A DNA stretch of 64,000 nt, from NCBI RefSeq assembly GCF_004345245.1, contig NZ_SLUQ01000009.1, positions 1 through 64,000 on the forward strand, given 5' to 3'. The position numbers and the translations under genes are program-made. Source of the stretch: Rhizobium sp. BK251. GTDB lineage: Bacteria > Pseudomonadota > Alphaproteobacteria > Rhizobiales > Rhizobiaceae. The notes under the pieces are model-generated. The model saw only the letters and a list, made by a program, of their open reading frames with translations, did not search any database and was not told the origin of the DNA. Every line of letters starts with the position of its first letter. The first letter of the stretch is position 1. This document shows, in pieces, positions 36,321 to 43,777 of the stretch.

Positions 36321-37310
36321 GTGAAACGCGCGATTGCATTGATGAGACGAAGGGCAGTCAGCGCTATCCCCGTGCTGCTGATCGTGATTCTCTTCACCTT
36401 CTTCCTGCTGGAGTCGGCATCGGGCGATGCGGTCGATGCCTATCTCGTCTCGATTGGAGGTGGCGATGCCGCTCTTGTTGCGTCGCTGCGGGAGAGCTAC
36501 GGGCTCGACCAGTCGATGCCGGCCCGCCTCTGGATCTATCTTTCATCCTTGGCGCGGCTCGATCTCGGCTGGTCCGTCGCCTTCGACCGGCCGGTTCGCG
36601 ACCTCATCCTGGAGAGGCTTCCGAACACGCTGCTCCTGATGGGCAGCGCAACCGCACTCGCTTTCGGCCTTGGCTCGACACTTGGCATCGTCGCCGGCGC
36701 GCGACCGGGTAGCCTGGGCGACCGCCTTCTCTCGATGGCCTCGCTGATCGTCTACGCGATACCGAGCTTTTGGCTCGGCCTTGTGCTGAGCATCGCCTTT
36801 TCCGTGAAGCTGCGCTGGTTTCCGATCGCCGGCATTGAGACCATCGCGTCGGACAAGACGGGCCTCGCACGCATGGCGGACATCATCCATCACCTGGCGC
36901 TGCCGGTAAGCGCACTCGCCATCATCTATCTCGCGCTCTTCCTTCGCGTCATGCGCGCCGGAATGGTCGAGGCCTGGAAGCTCGACTTCGTTCTGTTCGC
37001 CCGCGCAAAAGGTCTCTCGCGAGGGCGCATCGTGCTGCGCCACGTCGCGCGCAACGCCTTGCTTCCCCTTGTCACCATGCTTGGCTTGCAGTCGGCCGCA
37101 ATGCTCGGCGGCAGTGTCGTCATCGAAAGCGTCTTTGCGATTCCGGGCTTCGGGCGCCTCGCACAGGAAGCGGTCGGCGGCCGTGATGCGCCGCTGCTCA
37201 TCGGGATCGTCATCGTCAGTGCGGTGCTCGTCATCCTCGTCAATCTCATCGTCGACATTGCCTATGCCCTGCTCGACCCGAGGGTCGGCGCCTCCGGGGA
37301 GCGCGCATGA
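36321..37310 (+). CDS. Dipeptide/opine-type ABC permease, DppB-like
   Basis: 329 residues from a GTG at 36321 (ATG at 36342 is an alternative; neither has a close Shine-Dalgarno sequence). Six helices, with YGLDQSMPARLWIYLSSLARLDLGWS after the first and EAA-type DFVLFARAKGLSRGRIVLRHVARNALLP, and the C-terminal DIAYALLDPRV typical of DppB. The next gene overlaps its stop. Confidence 0.92.
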   Translation: MKRAIALMRRRAVSAIPVLLIVILFTFFLLESASGDAVDAYLVSIGGGDAALVASLRESYGLDQSMPARLWIYLSSLARLDLGWSVAFDRPVRDLILERLPNTLLLMGSATALAFGLGSTLGIVAGARPGSLGDRLLSMASLIVYAIPSFWLGLVLSIAFSVKLRWFPIAGIETIASDKTGLARMADIIHHLALPVSALAIIYLALFLRVMRAGMVEAWKLDFVLFARAKGLSRGRIVLRHVARNALLPLVTMLGLQSAAMLGGSVVIESVFAIPGFGRLAQEAVGGRDAPLLIGIVIVSAVLVILVNLIVDIAYALLDPRVGASGERA

Positions 37311-38140
37311 ACGTCGGGAAGAGACTTTTCCAGACGCGGGAGGGTACGGTCGGCCTTGCGATCATTCTTGCTCTGCTGCTGGTCGGCCTGCTGGCGCCCC
37401 TGCTTTCACCGGGCGATCCCTTGCGGATCGCGGGTCCCGCCCTGGTGCCACCCTTCACGAACGTCGATCTGCCTCTCGGGACCGATCGCCTGGGCCGCGA
37501 CATTCTCGCCGGGCTCATCCATGGAGCCCGCACCTCGCTCTTCGTCGGAATTGCAGCGACCGCTGCCGCCATGGCCCTCGGCATAGCTGTGGGCACGACG
37601 GCGGGCTTCGCCGGCGGGCTTCTCGACGAGGCGCTGATGCGCGTGGTCGATGCGTTCCAGATCATTCCGGGTTTTCTCCTGGCGCTTGCCTTCGTCAGCG
37701 TCATCGGCGCCTCGACGCCGGTGGTCGTGCTTGCGATTGCGCTAGCGGCATGGGCTGATCCCGCGCGGCTGACGCGCGCGCAGGTACTTGCGATATGTGA
37801 ACAGGACTACGTCGCTTCCGCACGGGTGATCGGCATGCATCCGGCCGAGATCGCTTTCAAGGAAATACTTCCGAACGCGCTGCCGCCTGTGATGGCACTG
37901 TCGGCGATCGTCGTGGCGGGCGCGATCCTTACCGAGGCGGCACTATCCTTCCTTGGGCTCGGCGATCCCAATGTCGTCACCTGGGGTTCGATGATCGCTG
38001 AAGGAAGGAACGTCATCCGTACGGCGCCCTCGCTCTCGGTCCTGCCGGGACTTGCCCTCGCAGCGACGGTGCTCGGCGTCTATCTCTTCAGCGACGGCAT
38101 GACCCGGGCATTTGCGGGCAGTGGGAGATTGCCGAAATGA
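37307..38140 (+). CDS. Dipeptide/opine-type ABC permease, DppC-like
   Basis: 277 residues, ATG overlapping the DppB-like stop (ATGA). Six helices; FTNVDLPLGTDRLGRDILAGLIHGARTSL is the classic DppC periplasmic start, and the EAA loop is CEQDYVASARVIGMHPAEIAFKEILPNALPP. It pairs with the preceding permease. Confidence 0.94.
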   Translation: MNVGKRLFQTREGTVGLAIILALLLVGLLAPLLSPGDPLRIAGPALVPPFTNVDLPLGTDRLGRDILAGLIHGARTSLFVGIAATAAAMALGIAVGTTAGFAGGLLDEALMRVVDAFQIIPGFLLALAFVSVIGASTPVVVLAIALAAWADPARLTRAQVLAICEQDYVASARVIGMHPAEIAFKEILPNALPPVMALSAIVVAGAILTEAALSFLGLGDPNVVTWGSMIAEGRNVIRTAPSLSVLPGLALAATVLGVYLFSDGMTRAFAGSGRLPK

Positions 38141-38931
38141 GCGAAGTGCTCTGTCGGCTCCGCCGGCTTTCCGTCACCTATGCATTCCGCCGGGAGCGCG
38201 TCAGGGCGCTCTGGGATGTCGACCTCGACATCGTCGGGGGCGAGCGCTTGGCGATCATCGGCGAGAGCGGCTCCGGGAAGAGTACGCTTGCGCGTGCCCT
38301 TGCAGGGCTGCTGCCCGAACATGCAGGGCTCAGGGGCGAGATCTCCTGGCGAGGGCTGTCACGGCTCGCGCGGCCCGGCCTGGATATCGGGCTCGTGCTC
38401 CAGGACCCGGCTGCGAGCCTCAATCCGGTCCTGACGGTCGGCGAGCAGATCGCCGAAGGTGTGCGCCGACACCGCGGCCTCGGTTGGCATGAGGCATATC
38501 GGCGTGCTGGCGAACTGCTCGAACGTGTGCACATGCCGCAACCGGACAAGGTCCTGAAGGCATTCCCGCACCAGCTCTCCGGCGGGCAATGCCAGAGGGT
38601 GGCCATCGCTGCGGCGATTGCGCCCGGTCCCGCACTTCTCGTCGCCGATGAGGCGACGAGCGCGCTGGACATGGTCGTGCAGGCGGAGATCGTCCGGCTG
38701 CTTCGGGAGCTCGTGCGCGAGGAGGGCATGACCCTGCTCTTCATCACCCACGACATTGCGCTGGCTTCCGGTCTTGTCGATCGTATCGCCGTTTTCAAGA
38801 ATGGGGCCTTGGTCGAGGTGGGACCCGTTCGGGACGTGCTTTCGGCGCCGGCAAGCCCGCACACCGCCGCGCTCCTCTACAGCCATCGTGACCTCGCGAC
38901 GCCGCCTCTGGTCGAGGAGGTCCCGCTGTGA
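38137..38931 (+). CDS. Dipeptide/opine-type ABC ATPase, DppD-like
   Basis: 264 residues, ATGA overlap upstream and GTGA overlap downstream. Walker A GESGSGKST lies at about 46-54, the signature is LSGGQCQRVAIAAAI, and Walker B is LLVADEATSALD. It is shorter than usual DppD and lacks the C-terminal oligopeptide/dipeptide extension with the Fe-S cysteine cluster often found there, so only the ATPase core is kept. It forms a heterodimer with the next ATPase. Confidence 0.92.
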   Translation: MSEVLCRLRRLSVTYAFRRERVRALWDVDLDIVGGERLAIIGESGSGKSTLARALAGLLPEHAGLRGEISWRGLSRLARPGLDIGLVLQDPAASLNPVLTVGEQIAEGVRRHRGLGWHEAYRRAGELLERVHMPQPDKVLKAFPHQLSGGQCQRVAIAAAIAPGPALLVADEATSALDMVVQAEIVRLLRELVREEGMTLLFITHDIALASGLVDRIAVFKNGALVEVGPVRDVLSAPASPHTAALLYSHRDLATPPLVEEVPL

Positions 38932-39719
38932 GCGAGGCATTGCTTTCCATAGCCGGACTTTCGAAGAGTTTCTCTTCCGCGGGCCGCAGCGTGGCGGCGC
39001 TCGACAACGTCTCCCTGGATATCGCGGCGGGAAAGACGCTGGGTCTCGTCGGTGCGTCGGGCTGCGGCAAATCGACCCTCGCCCGCGTGCTCCTGCGCCT
39101 CACGCGCCAGGATGCTGGTTCGATCCACTTCGGGGGCGAAGACTGGCTTGCTCTTGGCGGTGCCGCCTTGCGCGTGCGGCGCGGCCGCATGCAGATGGTC
39201 TTTCAGGATACGCTCGCGTCCTTCAACCCCTATGCCTCCGTTGGCGGTGTGCTCGATGATCCGCTTCGGATCCATGAAGTCGTGAAAGGGCCGGCCCGCC
39301 GGGCCGAGGTCGCTCGCCTGCTTGAGCGGGTAGGCCTGCCGCCGGCCTATGCGTCGCGGTCGATACGGGAGCTTTCCGGGGGCCAGCGCCAGCGTGTCGC
39401 GATCGCACGCGCGATCTCCACGCGCCCTTCGCTGGTGGTGTTCGACGAGGCGGTTTCGGCGCTCGACGCCACCATCCGGGAGAAGGTCCTCGAGCTTCTG
39501 GTCGAGCTGCAGAAAGAGCAGGGGATCGCCTTTCTTTTCATATCGCATGATCTCGCCATCGTGCGGGCGGTTTCCCATGACATCGCTGTCATGGAGGTCG
39601 GCCGGATCGTGGAGACGGGAAATACCGGCTCCGTGATCAGTGCTCCTCAATCGGTGGCGGCGCGCGCGCTCGTTGCCGCCGTACCACGACTTGTTACCGC
39701 CCGATTGGCGGAGGAGTGA
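38928..39719 (+). CDS. Dipeptide/opine-type ABC ATPase, DppF-like
   Basis: 263 residues starting with GTG that overlaps the DppD-like stop. Walker A GASGCGKST lies at about 42-50, the signature is LSGGQRQRVAIARAI, Walker B is LVVFDEAVSALD, and the H loop is ISHD. Second ATPase of the importer. The aminotransferase gene follows after six bases. Confidence 0.93.
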   Translation: MSEALLSIAGLSKSFSSAGRSVAALDNVSLDIAAGKTLGLVGASGCGKSTLARVLLRLTRQDAGSIHFGGEDWLALGGAALRVRRGRMQMVFQDTLASFNPYASVGGVLDDPLRIHEVVKGPARRAEVARLLERVGLPPAYASRSIRELSGGQRQRVAIARAISTRPSLVVFDEAVSALDATIREKVLELLVELQKEQGIAFLFISHDLAIVRAVSHDIAVMEVGRIVETGNTGSVISAPQSVAARALVAAVPRLVTARLAEE

Positions 39720-39725
39720 GTTGCT

Positions 39726-40823
39726 ATGACCTATGGATATTGGAACCCATTGCGGGACGTTCCGGCTTTTCCGGCCGCTCGCTATGCCACGCTGGCCGAT
39801 CGCCTGGCGCGGATCATGCATACCCGCAACGACGTGCTGATGGTGCAGGCGGAGGCGGTGGTCGCTCTGGAGGCGGTCGCGTCAAGCATCGCGAGGCCCG
39901 GACTGGTAGCGCTCAACATCGTAACCAGCCCCTATGGCAGCTGGTTCGGCGAGTGGTTGCGGCGCGGACGGGCCGTCGTCCATGAGCTTGAAGCCGCCCC
40001 CGGCCTTCCGGTTTCAATCGCTGCCGTTGCCGCGACGCTCGAGGCGCGTCCCGAGATAGGCGTCTTGTCAGTCGTGCATGCGGAATCGGCAAGCGGTATC
40101 CTCAATCCCATCGAGGACATTCTGGCCCTTGCTCGGGCCCGCAACATCGTCACCGTCGTCGATGCCGTCGCCTCGATCGGTGGGCATCCGCTGGCCGTCG
40201 ACGACCTCGGCGTGGATCTGACGATTGTCGGTCCGCAGAAGGGGCTCGGCGGCCCCGCGGGGGTTTCCGCGGTTGCCGTCAGCCCGCGCGGCTGGCGACT
40301 GGTCGCGGAGGCCGATGGCCCGGCCAATTCGATCCTGTCGCTGCGCGATCATCGGGCATGGCTCGATGCAGGGCGCGGCGTCTTGCCCGGCACGCCGGCG
40401 CCGCATGAATTCTTCGCGCTTGATGCGGCCCTGGAGCAGATCGAAAGCGAGGGCCTCGACAATGTCGTCGCGCGCCACACGCTTGCGGCTCTTGCCACGC
40501 GTGAAGGGCTGGCTGCACTTGGCGCGACGCTCTGGGTCGAGGCGAACGAGGCCTCCAACCTTGTCACGGTCGTCCGTGCGCCTGATTCCCTCGACATGCG
40601 CGAACTCATCGAGGCGGTCAATTCACTCGGCGTCGGAGCCTCCCGCGGCTTCGGGGCCGGAACGGAACGGCTGGTACGGCTGAACCATACCGGAGCGCGC
40701 GCGCGCTTCGACTGCGTCCTTTCGAACGTGGTTGCCTATGGTCAGGCCTCGAAGCTGCTCGGTCTGGGCTTGGACATCGGCGCTGGCGCCGACAAGGTCG
40801 CTGCGATCTATGGCGGGCGCTAA
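39726..40823 (+). CDS. Class V PLP-dependent aminotransferase (AGXT/pyridoxamine-pyruvate type)
   Basis: 365 residues. The PLP Lys is probably Lys172 in VGPQKGLGGPAG, preceded by Asp in VVDAVASIGG; VVHAESASGILNPI resembles the conserved substrate loop of alanine-glyoxylate and pyridoxamine-pyruvate aminotransferases. GGAGGAG precedes the ATG, six bases after the ATPase gene, so it belongs to the importer operon. It likely deaminates the imported amine or amino acid using glyoxylate or pyruvate as acceptor. The substrate is inferred from context, not sequence. Confidence 0.88.
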   Translation: MTYGYWNPLRDVPAFPAARYATLADRLARIMHTRNDVLMVQAEAVVALEAVASSIARPGLVALNIVTSPYGSWFGEWLRRGRAVVHELEAAPGLPVSIAAVAATLEARPEIGVLSVVHAESASGILNPIEDILALARARNIVTVVDAVASIGGHPLAVDDLGVDLTIVGPQKGLGGPAGVSAVAVSPRGWRLVAEADGPANSILSLRDHRAWLDAGRGVLPGTPAPHEFFALDAALEQIESEGLDNVVARHTLAALATREGLAALGATLWVEANEASNLVTVVRAPDSLDMRELIEAVNSLGVGASRGFGAGTERLVRLNHTGARARFDCVLSNVVAYGQASKLLGLGLDIGAGADKVAAIYGGR

Positions 40824-40903
40824 GGGTGGTACGACGACAATCCGCTGTGCGTGACCGGCAGAATCCGGATGCGCTTTGCGAACCTGTAACCTAAGCTCTT
40901 GGG

Positions 40904-41857
40904 ATGATTCGAGACTTGGCAGATCCGAAAAGGGCGGTTGTTGAGCCGCCTCTTGTGCCGGCCTGGGCAACGCCTTCCGGGCCGGTCGCGACGATGGCCG
41001 AGGCCGCCTTTTTGGCGGGCGCCGCACTCAATTCCCTTGACCAGCTCGTGGGCTCGCAGCCGCCATGGGCTGGTGCCTGGCGCCAGCGGCTTTCCCTGAA
41101 ATGCGCGGTTGTCGCCACGCGGCTCGCCGGGCGCAACGAAGACGAGGCGGCGCTACGCGATGCCTGGATCCTGCGCGCCCCGGGCGACGATCCCGGGCCG
41201 GCCGGCAATATTCTCGCTGCGTGGAGACGGCTCGGCAGGCAGAACATTGCGATCGAGCCGGAAGCCTTGCGACCGATCGCGGAGCTGGCGGGCCTGCGGT
41301 GGAACGACGACCTCGTCGCTGCGATCCTCCGCGTCAAAGGCCTTCTCCGGGACCAGCTACCCGCACCGCTCGCCGCGGCACAGGTTGTTGCAGAGATCCA
41401 TGCAGCGCGGCCCGATGCCGAGCTTCTCGGCTGGTGGCTCGCCGACCGCGTCCTGGCACAGAAGATGGGCTGGTCGCAGCCAGTTCCCGGGCTCGTTGCC
41501 CAGCGCCAGTCGGCAGCATTCCGGACACAGACCGGCCGCGGCAGGGTCTTGCCCGGCGAAGCCGATTTCGAGAAGGCCGTGTGCGTTGCCGTTGCGGTCG
41601 CTGCTGCCGAGGCCTGCCGGCTGGGGCGCGAGATGGCTCGGCGCGCGGACCGTCTTGCAGCCGCGGTGCCGAAACTGCGCGCGAAGGGCGCGGGGGAGGC
41701 GATCCGCCTTCTGCTCGACGAGGACGCCGTGTCCGGTTCGTTGCGGACCGAAAGGCTCACCCGCTGGGCTTCGCGCCGGCTCTTCGAGCGACTGGTCAGT
41801 TTCGACGCCGTGCGCGAGCTCTCTGGTCGTTCCACCTTCCGCATTTACGGGCTTTAG
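40904..41857 (+). CDS. DUF1403 family protein
   Basis: 317 residues, alanine- and arginine-rich and mostly helical, with PPWAGAWRQRLSLKCAVVATRLAGRNEDEAALRDA, the signature stretch of DUF1403. Found chiefly in rhizobial accessory replicons; function unknown. Only three bases separate it from a ScpB-family gene, so the two are probably translated together. No membrane segment or signal peptide. It may take part in chromosome or plasmid segregation with that ScpB, which is guilt by association. Confidence 0.85.
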   Translation: MIRDLADPKRAVVEPPLVPAWATPSGPVATMAEAAFLAGAALNSLDQLVGSQPPWAGAWRQRLSLKCAVVATRLAGRNEDEAALRDAWILRAPGDDPGPAGNILAAWRRLGRQNIAIEPEALRPIAELAGLRWNDDLVAAILRVKGLLRDQLPAPLAAAQVVAEIHAARPDAELLGWWLADRVLAQKMGWSQPVPGLVAQRQSAAFRTQTGRGRVLPGEADFEKAVCVAVAVAAAEACRLGREMARRADRLAAAVPKLRAKGAGEAIRLLLDEDAVSGSLRTERLTRWASRRLFERLVSFDAVRELSGRSTFRIYGL

Positions 41858-41860
41858 GCG

Positions 41861-42526
41861 ATGGCAGGGCGGGCGAAGGCAAGGAGCGAGGAGCCGGAAG
41901 CGGTGTTCGACACCGAGCTTTCCCATCTGCCGCCCGAGCTGCGCTGGCGCGAGTGGATGGCGCGCGTCGAGGCGGTCATTTTCGCTTCTGCGACGCCCGT
42001 CGCACGCGACACACTTGCGCGTCTGGTCGGCAGGGGCTGCAATGTCGACCTCATCATCGACGATATCAGGGCGGAGCTGCGCGGGCGGCCCTATGAGCTG
42101 GTTGCGGTTGCCGGCGGCTGGCAACACCGCACGAAACCTGCCTATGCCGAGGCGATCCGCATGGCCGGTGCGCCGACCTCCACGACGGCATCGCTTTCGC
42201 AGCATGAGGCGATGGTGCTGATGGCGATCGGATATTTCCAGCCGATGACGCGGGCCGAGCTTTCCGGCATCTTCGGCAGAGAGGTGAGCCGCGATACCAT
42301 CGCCGCGTTGCGGGACGCGGGCTTCGTCGCCTCGGGTCCGCGCAGTCCCATGCCTGGCGCACCTTATACCTATGTTACAACGCCGGCATTCCTCTCCGCC
42401 TTCGGCCTCGATACGCTCCGCGACCTCCCCGATGCCGAAATGCTGGAGGATGCGGGACTGCTGAGCAGGCGCGGCTTTTCCGATGGCTCACTTGACGAGC
42501 CGGATAAGGACGGCGAGCAGGAGTAG
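41861..42526 (+). CDS. ScpB-family protein (plasmid-type paralogue)
   Basis: 221 residues with the two winged-helix domains of ScpB: VEAVIFASATPVARDTLARLVG and YELVAVAGGWQHRTKPAYAEAIR, then LSQHEAMVLMAIGYFQPMTRAELSGIFG and PYTYVTTPAFLSAFGLDTLRDLP. ScpB normally works with ScpA (kleisin) and SMC in chromosome condensation, but neither gene is present here. Its partner is DUF1403, directly upstream. The C-terminal tail of about 25 residues is acidic. Probable accessory segregation or structural-maintenance function on this replicon. Confidence 0.87.
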   Translation: MAGRAKARSEEPEAVFDTELSHLPPELRWREWMARVEAVIFASATPVARDTLARLVGRGCNVDLIIDDIRAELRGRPYELVAVAGGWQHRTKPAYAEAIRMAGAPTSTTASLSQHEAMVLMAIGYFQPMTRAELSGIFGREVSRDTIAALRDAGFVASGPRSPMPGAPYTYVTTPAFLSAFGLDTLRDLPDAEMLEDAGLLSRRGFSDGSLDEPDKDGEQE

Positions 42527-42631
42527 CGACCATCCGACGAGTTGACCGCGGCCAACACCGCCGGTGCTGTGCATCTTTTGGCCGTCATACTCTGATACAC
42601 CGGGCGCAAACGCAGCGCGGCGTTGCCTTTT

Positions 42632-42647
42632 TGCAATTGTCATTGCA
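42632..42647. promoter_or_regulatory. Inverted repeat TGCAAT-N4-ATTGCA
   Basis: Perfect six-base arms lie 76 bases before the AraC-type gene at 42724, in an AT-richer stretch that includes TATAAATAAA just downstream. It is a plausible regulator-binding site or core promoter element of the iron-uptake regulator. Confidence 0.4.
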
Positions 42648-42723
42648 GCGCGCATTCTATAAATAAACTTGAGTGTAAGATGAAGGTTTATGCCGGCGAC
42701 CCGGCGGGGACGTGCGATCGGGA

Positions 42724-43608
42724 ATGACGTTTCAACCGCGAATGCAGAACAGGATACAGGGCTTTTCCGTGCTCGGCGGGGTGAACCGACGGTATTGGAA
42801 TGGTATCGTTGCCGACGTCTGGGATGTGGAATGCGCGCCCCATGCCGGCGGCTACTATGTCGCCAACGATCCGCGTCTCTTCATCCTGCTCGACATGCGC
42901 GGGCGTGGGCGCTCCAGCGTGCGGCTGAAGCCCAAGGGCACGGCTGCGACACAGGACAGGCAGCAACATCCGATCTCCTACGTCCCGGCAGGCATGGAAT
43001 TATGGGCCGACCTGGTGGACGTGGAATTCGTCCGCCATCTCGATCTTCATTTCGACGCGGATGTCATCAGCCGCAGGCTCGGCGAAAGCATCGATCCGAG
43101 ACGTCTGGAAGACCCGCGTCTGCTCTTTTCCGATGAGCGGATACTGTCGCTCGCGAAGCTCATCGCCGCGGAATGCGTCAACCCGGAGCCGCTGCACGAT
43201 CTCTACGGAGACGGGCTCTGCCTCTCGCTGATCATCGACCTGATGAAGTTGACTAAAACGCCCTCCCGCAAGCGCAGCAGGCTTGCGGCATGGCAGCTGC
43301 GCCGCGCGACCGATTTCATTCGCGAGAATTGCCTTCGCAATATCCGGCTCGAGGAACTTGCCAATCTCACCGGCCTTTCGCAGTCGCATTTCAGCCACGC
43401 TTTCAAGGCCTCCACCGGCATCGCTCCCCACCAGTGGCAGACCAATGCGCGCCTCGAACGGGCCAAGCAGCTTCTCATGCAGGGACAGCATCCGTTGACC
43501 AGCATTGCCGCGGAGACCGGCTTCTCCGATCAGGCGCATTTCACCCGAGTATTCCGCAAGAATCTCGGCACGACACCTGCCGACTGGAAGAAGGCCCAGC
43601 TCGCCTGA
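42724..43608 (+). CDS. AraC-family regulator, probably of siderophore uptake
   Basis: 294 residues from the ATG at 42724 (GTG at 42712 is an alternative). The last 100 residues form the AraC helix-turn-helix pair (RNIRLEELANLTGLSQSHFSHAFKASTGIAPHQWQ and LTSIAAETGFSDQAHFTRVFRKNLGTTPADWKK). The N-terminal 190 residues are unlike AraC_N. Its position directly before a TonB-dependent receptor is the usual one for siderophore-sensing AraC regulators that activate their receptor genes when the ferric siderophore is present. Confidence 0.9.
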   Translation: MTFQPRMQNRIQGFSVLGGVNRRYWNGIVADVWDVECAPHAGGYYVANDPRLFILLDMRGRGRSSVRLKPKGTAATQDRQQHPISYVPAGMELWADLVDVEFVRHLDLHFDADVISRRLGESIDPRRLEDPRLLFSDERILSLAKLIAAECVNPEPLHDLYGDGLCLSLIIDLMKLTKTPSRKRSRLAAWQLRRATDFIRENCLRNIRLEELANLTGLSQSHFSHAFKASTGIAPHQWQTNARLERAKQLLMQGQHPLTSIAAETGFSDQAHFTRVFRKNLGTTPADWKKAQLA

Positions 43609-43700
43609 GCAGGCCTGGATCGGGGCAATTCCCCGCGCCGTGAAAAATTGCCCAAGAGCGTTCAATTTCCCGGGATCGCGACAAGCCCGGTCGTAAAATT

Positions 43701-43715
43701 TGAGTTAATCACTCA
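43701..43715. promoter_or_regulatory. Iron-responsive operator-like TGAGTTAATCACTCA
   Basis: TGA-N9-TCA fits the RirA-bound iron-responsive operator motif of rhizobia, and the five-base arms TGAGT/ACTCA are perfect. It lies 63 bases before the start of the TonB-dependent receptor gene, where RirA would repress in iron-replete cells. Confidence 0.6.
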
Positions 43716-43777
43716 GCTTATTTCTGGGCATTGCCGCATCCCCGCTGGGGCGAGGCGGCACGAGTAGGGTAGACCAT

